Below are positions 57,423 through 64,000 of a stretch of 64,000 nt of DNA, in pieces. The translations under genes and the position numbers were made by a program. This stretch comes from Poa pratensis (taxonomy: Eukaryota; Streptophyta; Magnoliopsida; Poales; Poaceae). Location of the stretch: the NCBI GenBank assembly GCA_947311845.1, contig CAMZMU010000048.1:28358406-28422405 (forward strand). The letters run 5' to 3'. The notes under the pieces are model-generated. The model had not been told where the DNA came from. It ran no database searches and saw only the letters and a list, made by a program, of their open reading frames with translations. Position 1 is the stretch's first letter. Each line of letters begins with the position of its first letter.

Positions 57423-57912
57423 CCAAACACTCCAAAACTGCCAGATTTTTGTGGGAGACATGTATGTTGCAAGAGGAGCATGTTTTTAGGTAGGAAAGGC
57501 TTAGGATGAGAACAAGGTCACTGATGGTGGGATACGCACTTGGAAGTTGCAAGATCAAATAAAAGGACCAATTTCCAAGTGTTTCTCCCAAAGACAAATA
57601 AAAGGTCTAGAAAACCTAAATAAAACCAATAAGCCCAAATAAGATCCAACTCCTCACAAAGAGGAGGGCGGTGGCCTAGGCCACCATGTATGAGTGTGTG
57701 GTGTGACACCGCGAAGATGTATCTTGGGTTCACGGCCACTACTCGTCATTTAAGCTCACAATTCATAAAGAAAATATAGAGACAAAATGAGGTCTTACTA
57801 TCGGCATAATGGGGGGAGGGATAGTCCAATGGATTAGGACCGCACTCCCCCTATGTCCATGCCTACACCTAAACCAAATAGATAGTCAAAAATAGGTGTG
57901 TATGCAAGATGG

Positions 57913-60900
57913 TCAAGTCAAGCTCCTAGAATCCACGATATTTAGCTCATGCCTCAAGAAGGTGAATCTTGCTTCATCAAGTGGCTTCGTGAAAATGTCG
58001 GCAAGTTGATCTTTGGTTGGAATATAGCCAAGCTCAATATCACCACGAGCAATATGATCCCGAATAAAATGATGACGAATCTCAATATGCTTCGTTCTTG
58101 AGTGTTGCACCGGATTGTGGCCAATCTTGATAGCACTTTCATTGTCACATAAAAGAGGCACTTTGTCACAATTGACACCGTATTCCTTTAAAGTTTGCCT
58201 CATCCATAACAATTGAGTGCATGCACTTGCGGCCGCCACATACTCGGCTTCGGCGGAAGATAGAGATATACAATTTTGCTTCTTAGAAGACCAACTCACC
58301 AAGGACCTACCAAGAAATTGGCATGCCCCGGAAGTTGATTTCCTATCATCCTTGCAACCGGCCCAATCCGAATCCGTGTACCCGGCAAGAGAGAAATTAG
58401 TGCCCTTTGGGTACCACAAACCAAACCTTGGGGTATCAACCAAATATCGAAGGATTCTATTGACCGCCACCATGTGGCTTTCTTTAGGAGCGGCTTGATA
58501 CCTTGCACACACCCCTACACTCAACACAATATCGGGTCTAGATGCACAAAGATAAAGCAAAGAACCAATCATAGAGCGATAAAGTTTTTGACAAACATCG
58601 ATACCGTCGGGGTTAAGTTCAAGATGGCATTTGGTGTCCATGGGAAACCGCTTGCCCTTAGCATTGTGCATATTGAACCTCTTGAGCATGTCTTGGGTAT
58701 ATTTGGTTTGAGAGATGAAAGTCCCTTCATTCAATTGCTTGATCTCAAAACCGAGAAAGAACTTCAATTCGCCCATCATAGACATCTCGAACCTATCGGT
58801 CATAAGCTTTGAAAATTCATCATTGAAAGCTTTGTTAGATGAGCCAAATATAATATCATCAACATAAAGTTGGCATATGAAAAGCTCCCCTTTGACCCTC
58901 TTGGTAAAGAGAGTGGGATCGATTTGCCCCAATTCAAATCCACGGTCTAGCAATAGCTCTCTTAGGTGCTCATACCAAGCACGAGGTGCTTGTTTGAGAC
59001 CATAGAGCGCCTTATCAAGCTTGTAGACATGGTTAGGGAATTTAGGGTCCTCGAAACCCGGTGGTTGCTTAACATATACCAACTCCTTTAAAGGACCATT
59101 AAGAAAGGCACTTTTCACATCCATTTGTTGCAATTTAAAGTTATGATGTGATGCATATGCAAGAAGGATACGGATGGACTCAAGGCGAGCCACGGGTGCA
59201 TAAGTCTCTCCAAAATCAATGCCTTCAACTTGAGAGTACCCTTGTGCAACCAATCTTGCCTTGTTCCTCACAACCATTCCATGCTCATCTTGCTTGTTCT
59301 TGAATATCCACTTTGTGCCTATAACATTGCGGCAATCTTTTGGCTTCTCAACTAGATTCCACACTTTGTTGCGCTTGAAGTTATTGAGTTCATCATGCAT
59401 AGCTTCTAACCAATCCGGATCTTCAAGAGCTTCAAACACTTTCTTTGGTTCCACCATGGAAATATGAGCTTGATGTTCACTAAAGTTTGCCAATTGCCTT
59501 CTTGTGGTAACACCCTTCTTGTGGTCACCAATGATGTTTCTAGATGGTGACCTTTAATTCAAAGTCTCTTACAATTCTTGCTTTACGACGGGCTTCGATA
59601 TCTCATTGCATCTTGGAGGTATCTCTTGATCATCTTGATCATTTGAGTCCCCGTCTTGACCGGAATGTTGACCTTGATCATCTTGAAGCACATCTTCAAC
59701 AAATGAAGGAGAGGGTTGATCTTGGTCATGACCTTGGCTAGCATCAACAATAGGAGAACTTGGTTCTTGCATAGCAACTTGGTCAACATGAGGAGGGTCT
59801 TGAACTTGTTCTTGGGTGGTGCATCATTTGCTTCCATGATAGGCGCCGTTTCAACTTGTGATGAAGAGGCCTCCACTTGAATGGAGCTTGGACTTGCTTG
59901 AGGAGACTCGTAATGAATCTCAACGGGCGATGGAAACCAATGCCCATTCTTCTTATAGCATCTTGAGGCTCTTCATTATCTACATCACAAACATGAAATT
60001 GCGCCACTTGGGAGCCGTCATTCTCATCGAACCTCACATCACAAGATTCTATGACTTTCCCAACGGTTTTGTCATAGACTCTATAGGTGTGAGATTCGGC
60101 ACCGTACCCAACAAAAACACCCTCTAAAGCTTTAGATTCAAATTTAGACAAACGAACACTTTTGTTCTTATAGAAACACTTACAACCAAATACTCGGTAG
60201 TAGGAGACATTGGGCTTGTTGCCGGTGAGCATCTCATAAGATGTAAACTTCTTGCCAACACGAAAGAATAGCCGGTTAGATGAGTGACACGCCGTGGAGA
60301 TAGCCTCGGCCCATAAGAATAGCGGAGACTTAAACTCCGCCAACATAGACCTTGCCATATCCATGAGAGTCCGGTTCTTCCTTTCGGCTACACCATTTTG
60401 TTGAGGGGTATATGCAGCGGAATATTGATGACGAATCCCCTCTTCACTAAGAAACTCATTTAAGGTGTAGTTCTTGAACTCGGAGCCATTATCACTCCTA
60501 ATGACCAAATAGGGACATTGTATTGGCGTTGAACTATTGGAAAAGTCGATGACGGCTTGTTGGGTCTCATCCTTCGTCTTGAAGAAATAAACCCAAGTAA
60601 ATCTTGAATAGTCATCAACAATCACCAAACAATATTTCTTCCCACCAAGACTAGGTTGAGGCACGGCACCAAAGAGATCAACATGAAGAAGTTCCAATAT
60701 CCTCTTTGATGAAATGATGGTCTTGCTTGGATGGGGAGAATCATGCATCTTTCCTTCAACACAAGCCCTACAAAGACGATCTCTAGAAAAAGAAACATTG
60801 TCTTTTAGTCCAAGAATGTGGCCACCCTTGTGAAGACTTTGCAAAGTTCTCATGTTGACATGGGACAAGCGGCGATGCCACAACCATCCCACGTCGGCCT

Positions 60901-61273
60901 TTCCGAATAGGCATATTGCTTGAGTGTTGGTAGACCCCGAAAAGTCCACCACGAACAACTCATTTTCAACATACCCAACGAACATGACCTTTAGAGTCTT
61001 GCTCCTCAAGAGTACCACCATATCAATAGTAAAATGGACATCAAAATTCATCTTATTAAGTGCACGAACGGACATAAGATTGTAACCGAGGGACTCGACA
61101 AGCATGACATTTACAAGGGTGATATCCTTTGCAACTACCACCTTGCCGAGACCCGTTACCTCCGCTTTTGATTTATCACCATAGGAGACGGATGCTTGAT
61201 TTATATTTGGTCCCAACTCCGTCATGATCTCTTTGCTTCCGGTCATATGACTAGTGCATCCACTATCAACCAC
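57913..61273 (-). pseudogene. Sirevirus-like pol (protease, integrase, RT, RNase H)
   Basis: From 61273: protease active site VDSGCTSHMTGS, pre-integrase LWHRRLSHVNMRTLQ, integrase core with RSDNGSEF and YTPQQNGVAERKNRT, then a hinge. A frame break at about 59500-59950 separates the RT frame (59493-57913), which carries [26 protein letters not shown], the catalytic YVDDIIFG and RNase H motifs including [13 protein letters not shown] and [16 protein letters not shown]. Both halves are otherwise open for about 500 codons each, so decay is mild. Confidence 0.93.
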
Positions 61274-61478
61274 CCATTTAGACCCACCGGAAGCATAGTC
61301 CTACAAGAAATCATTGCTTGGTTTTAGGTACCCATTTCTCAATGGGTCCTCTTTTGTTAGCAACAAGGGTCTTAGGAACCCAAATAGAGTAAGCAATGTA
61401 ACCATCATAAGGACCAACATATTTTGCATAAACATCCCCATAGTAATCAACATAAAGAAAGTAGTTGGGATTGTGGCA

Positions 61479-63807
61479 TTACCATCCGCAATGAGTCTTG
61501 GCTTGAGCGGGCTTGGCATTGGTGTTGCTCTTCTTCTTCTTTGCCTTGGCCACATAACCGAGGCCCTCCTTCCCTTTGTGTGGCTTTTGCTCAAAAATTT
61601 GAGCAACCACCTTTTCATTACCTTTAGGAATAGAGGTCTTGGCACTAGTGGCCTTGGCAAGCTCAACCTTCAACCTAGCATTTTCCTCAATAACATTTGC
61701 ATGATCACAAGAGGGAGTAGAGGTGCTAGGTGAGTTAGATTTGGAAAGTTGAGTTTGAAGTTGCTCATGAGACTTGACTAGAAGAGAGTGAGTACTTTCC
61801 AAGGCCTTATGAGCCTTGTTAAGTTTCTCCACCTCCTCAAGGAGTCTAGCATTAGCAACCACAAACTCGGCTTTCTCCTTTTTAACCACTTTATATTTAG
61901 CAAAGACATGATCTCTATCCTTAATGATTTTAGCAATTATTTCATCATTTTTATCATCAAGAGACTCAATTCTTTCCTCAAGAGAGGTTCTATATTCACT
62001 CTCTTCTTCAAGAGAAGCATTCAAGGATTCTATGGAAGCATTCAAGGATGCTATGGTGAGAGAATCCTCTCTCTCAATTTTTCCCTTGTCATCAAGGATT
62101 TCTTCGGCCGCATCAAGTTGTCTCAAGAGAGACTCAACATAAGCCTTAGTTTCACCTTGCAAGTTAGCCATAATAGTATCGGTAGCAACAAGTTCTTTCT
62201 TAATCACAAGACTAGTTTTATCATCTATTTCATGCATAGTCTTGGGAGTAGAAGATGATACCTCGGTGACGGAAGCCATGAGGCAACGAGCGGTGTTGAC
62301 GGAGAGGTTCTCATTGGGGGATTCGAAGAGAGAAGGAGGTGGAGTTGATACAATGGCCAAAGCGGCCACCTCACGAGTGGGTTCTTCTTCTTCTTCGGAA
62401 TCCTCGGAAGGATATTCTTCTTGAGTCAACAACACAATTCTTGGTGCTTTCTTGAAAAATGGCTTCCTCTTGACAAAAGGCTTCTTTTGTATCATTTTGA
62501 TTCGCCCTTGAGGACAAGCCTTCCACCATTTTGCTCTCTATTCTCATAGGACAATCCTTGATGAAGTGATGCTTGTTATGACAATTGTAGCAAGTCTTTA
62601 TCCTATTAGCAAACTCCTTCTTCCCGCTTGGATTGTTTGCATGATCAACTTGAGCCTTTGCTTTGGCCGGGTCACGCCAAAAAGTCCTTGTTGCAAGAGC
62701 TATGTGACCATGGAGGGCCGGTTCAAGTTCATCGGGAGGAAGGTTGTTGGGCATGCTTCAACTTCATCATGTTCATCAAGACACACAACCTTGGCCTTCA
62801 AAGCAAGAGAGGGACCTTGCTTCATTCCCATGGCCCTAGCACGGTTGTCTAGAGCATTCTTGGTGGCAACCTTGGAGGCTTGCACCTCTTGCATAACTTC
62901 ATTGGATGTCATCTCAAGGTAGTTGAATTTTCCTTGTATGGCCTTCAATTCAACGGGCTCGAAGGGCATGAGAGCATTCACATACTTCCTCTTGATCCAA
63001 GCATCATCCACATAGGTTGCCCCAACATTATGAAAGGCTTTGGCAAGAATGTTGAGTCTTCCATACATCTCCTCATGGGTTTCATTATCAAGCATGTAGA
63101 AACCTTCGGCCTCATTGCTCAAGCCATCATATCTATTCCTCTTCATGCTTTCATTTCCAAGGAATGCCACCTCAAGGCACTTCCAAGCTTCTTTGGCGGT
63201 GGAGACGTTTTGAATGTGATGAAGACCACTTTCTCCAACGGCAAGTTCAATCATGTGGAGAGCGGAAGCATTGAGTTGTTTCTCGGCAACCTCTCTTCTT
63301 GTCAAGTTGTTAGGATTCACGGCCTTGTATCCCTCTTGAATGATCCTCCAAAGCTCGATAGAGGAACTGTTGATATGAGATTTCATTAAGTGTTGCCAAG
63401 TAGTAAAAGCCGATGCATTAAGTTTAGGAGGTGGACCCAAAGGGTTTATGCGAGTATGATGGATAGGTGGGTCGGGAGAGTACGCAAAGGGAACCCCATG
63501 GTACTCCGGCTTCCCACCTTCGGGGGTGGTGGTAGAGGTGGAAGATTTCTTAGGGTCGGTTCTTTATCTTCAACCCCTTCTTTTCCTCTTTTCCCTCCTC
63601 GGTTTCACCGTCATGGGAGGAAGCGGAGTCATCTAGTGGGGTGGTCTCCTTAGGAACCTTGCCACTTGCGAGTTGCTAGATCAACTCACGCATCTCGGCA
63701 AATTTGGTATCCATGGACGATATCAAAGATGTCTCCATCGATTTGAGATCGGCCATGGATGCCGTAGTGGCTTGGTCTTCCAAGGGATCACCATCACCTC
63801 GTGTCAT
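61479..63807 (-). pseudogene. Sirevirus-like gag with zinc knuckle and coiled coil, broken
   Basis: Likely start ATG 63807 (MTRGDGDPLEDQ). An in-frame TAG occurs near 63679 after MRELI, and a shift leads to the UBN2-type gag frame (63440-62700; FTTWQHLMKSHINSSSIELW). A CCHC knuckle CYNCHNKHHFIKDCP lies at about 62560-62600. A third frame (62495-61479) holds a long acidic/coiled-coil stretch with heptads such as NASIESLNASLEEESEYRTS, typical of Sirevirus Gag. Stop plus shifts mean no intact Gag. Confidence 0.88.
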
Positions 63808-63844
63808 ACTTCTCTTAGGCGGTTAAGCCCAACAAGAGAGCCGA

Positions 63845-63857
63845 GGCTCTGATACCA
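63845..63857 (-). other. Primer binding site (tRNA-Met type) of the Sirevirus-like element
   Basis: Minus-strand TGGTATCAGAGCC follows the 5' LTR end (CCTTTCA) after two bases, complementary to initiator tRNA-Met. Confidence 0.92.
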
Positions 63858-63859
63858 AT

Positions 63860-64000
63860 TGAAAGGATCGTATGACACCTAGAGGGGGGGGGTGAATAGG
63901 TGCTACTTTAATTTTAGTACTTTTTAAATTAGGCTTGACACAAAAGGTAAATTCTCTAGATATGCAACTATGGTGAATTTACCTATATGACAAGCTAGCA
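63860..64000 (-). repeat. 5' LTR of the Sirevirus-like element, partial
   Basis: TGAAAGGATCG onward matches 51345-51484 with only a few differences (one extra G in a G-run, TTTAATT for TTCAATT, one T less in AAATTAGG). The rest lies outside the window. Confidence 0.92.

Larger units (their letters stand above)
51345..64000 (-). mobile_element. Large Sirevirus-like Copia retrotransposon, runs off the right edge
   Basis: On the minus strand: 5' LTR (63860 to beyond 64000), tRNA-Met primer site, gag with a long coiled-coil, pol in Copia order (protease, integrase, RT, RNase H), a non-coding stretch, an extra sense ORF, polypurine tract and 3' LTR (51345-52496). Gag coiled coil, an additional ORF after pol and many short palindromes in the LTR fit the Sirevirus (Maximus) lineage of Copia. 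A 2.1 kb LINE is inserted at 55203-57309. At least 12.6 kb lie inside the window. Coding regions have several frame breaks. Confidence 0.9.

Noticed and set aside
61788..62258. Plus-strand ORF opposite gag coiled coil
   Set aside because: Antisense of a Glu/Lys/Ser-rich coiled coil gives Phe/Leu/Ser-rich artefact translation.

Overview
This window is nuclear DNA of a grass, almost certainly a Triticeae species (wheat, barley, rye or a close relative). The signs are spliced plant genes with GT/AG introns, a barley CMe-type cereal trypsin inhibitor gene, and a dense, nested repeat load typical of Triticeae: a CACTA element, Copia and Sirevirus-like LTR elements, a Cassandra 5S-bearing solo LTR, Stowaway and Mutator-type MITEs, a PIF/Harbinger element, LINE remnants and a tRNA-type SINE. 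The exact species cannot be read from the sequence. No bacterial, organellar or CRISPR-like feature was seen.

Layout. 1-2117 is one end of a CACTA transposon holding a ~354 bp tandem array; it cuts a trypsin-inhibitor gene (2118-2435, minus). 3.1-9.7 kb is a non-autonomous LINE-like element split by a young Copia element (4171-9382, exact 5-bp target duplication). 10.4-13.1 kb is a cluster of nested MITEs and a decayed Harbinger element. Genes then follow: an RsmD-type rRNA methyltransferase (13402-16427, plus), a KORRIGAN-type membrane endoglucanase (20092-22938, plus), a PPR protein (24935-26194, minus) with a 5'-truncated tandem copy next to it, a U-box gene fragment (~28.14-28.38 kb), and a GPAT4/6/8-type acyltransferase (30827-32350, plus). 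33.3-40.1 kb is a graveyard of LINE pieces in both orientations, interrupted by a Cassandra solo LTR and by a common Triticeae repeat. An Alba-domain RGG protein (40637-43546, minus, 8 intact exons) and a cell-wall invertase-type GH32 gene (47358-49274, plus) come next. From 51345 to the window end lies one large minus-strand Sirevirus-like Copia element with an extra ORF between pol and the 3' LTR and a LINE nested inside; its 5' LTR runs off the right edge.

The genes are unrelated neighbours (cell wall synthesis, cutin/glycerolipid, sugar cleavage, RNA modification, organelle RNA processing) and do not form a pathway cluster. A recurring feature is net loss of 1-2 bases at short homopolymer or dinucleotide runs in otherwise well-preserved exons (KOR, GPAT, invertase, perhaps RsmD). 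The Alba and PPR genes read through cleanly. Either several genes are fresh pseudogenes or the assembly has residual indel errors; this matters for any gene model drawn here.
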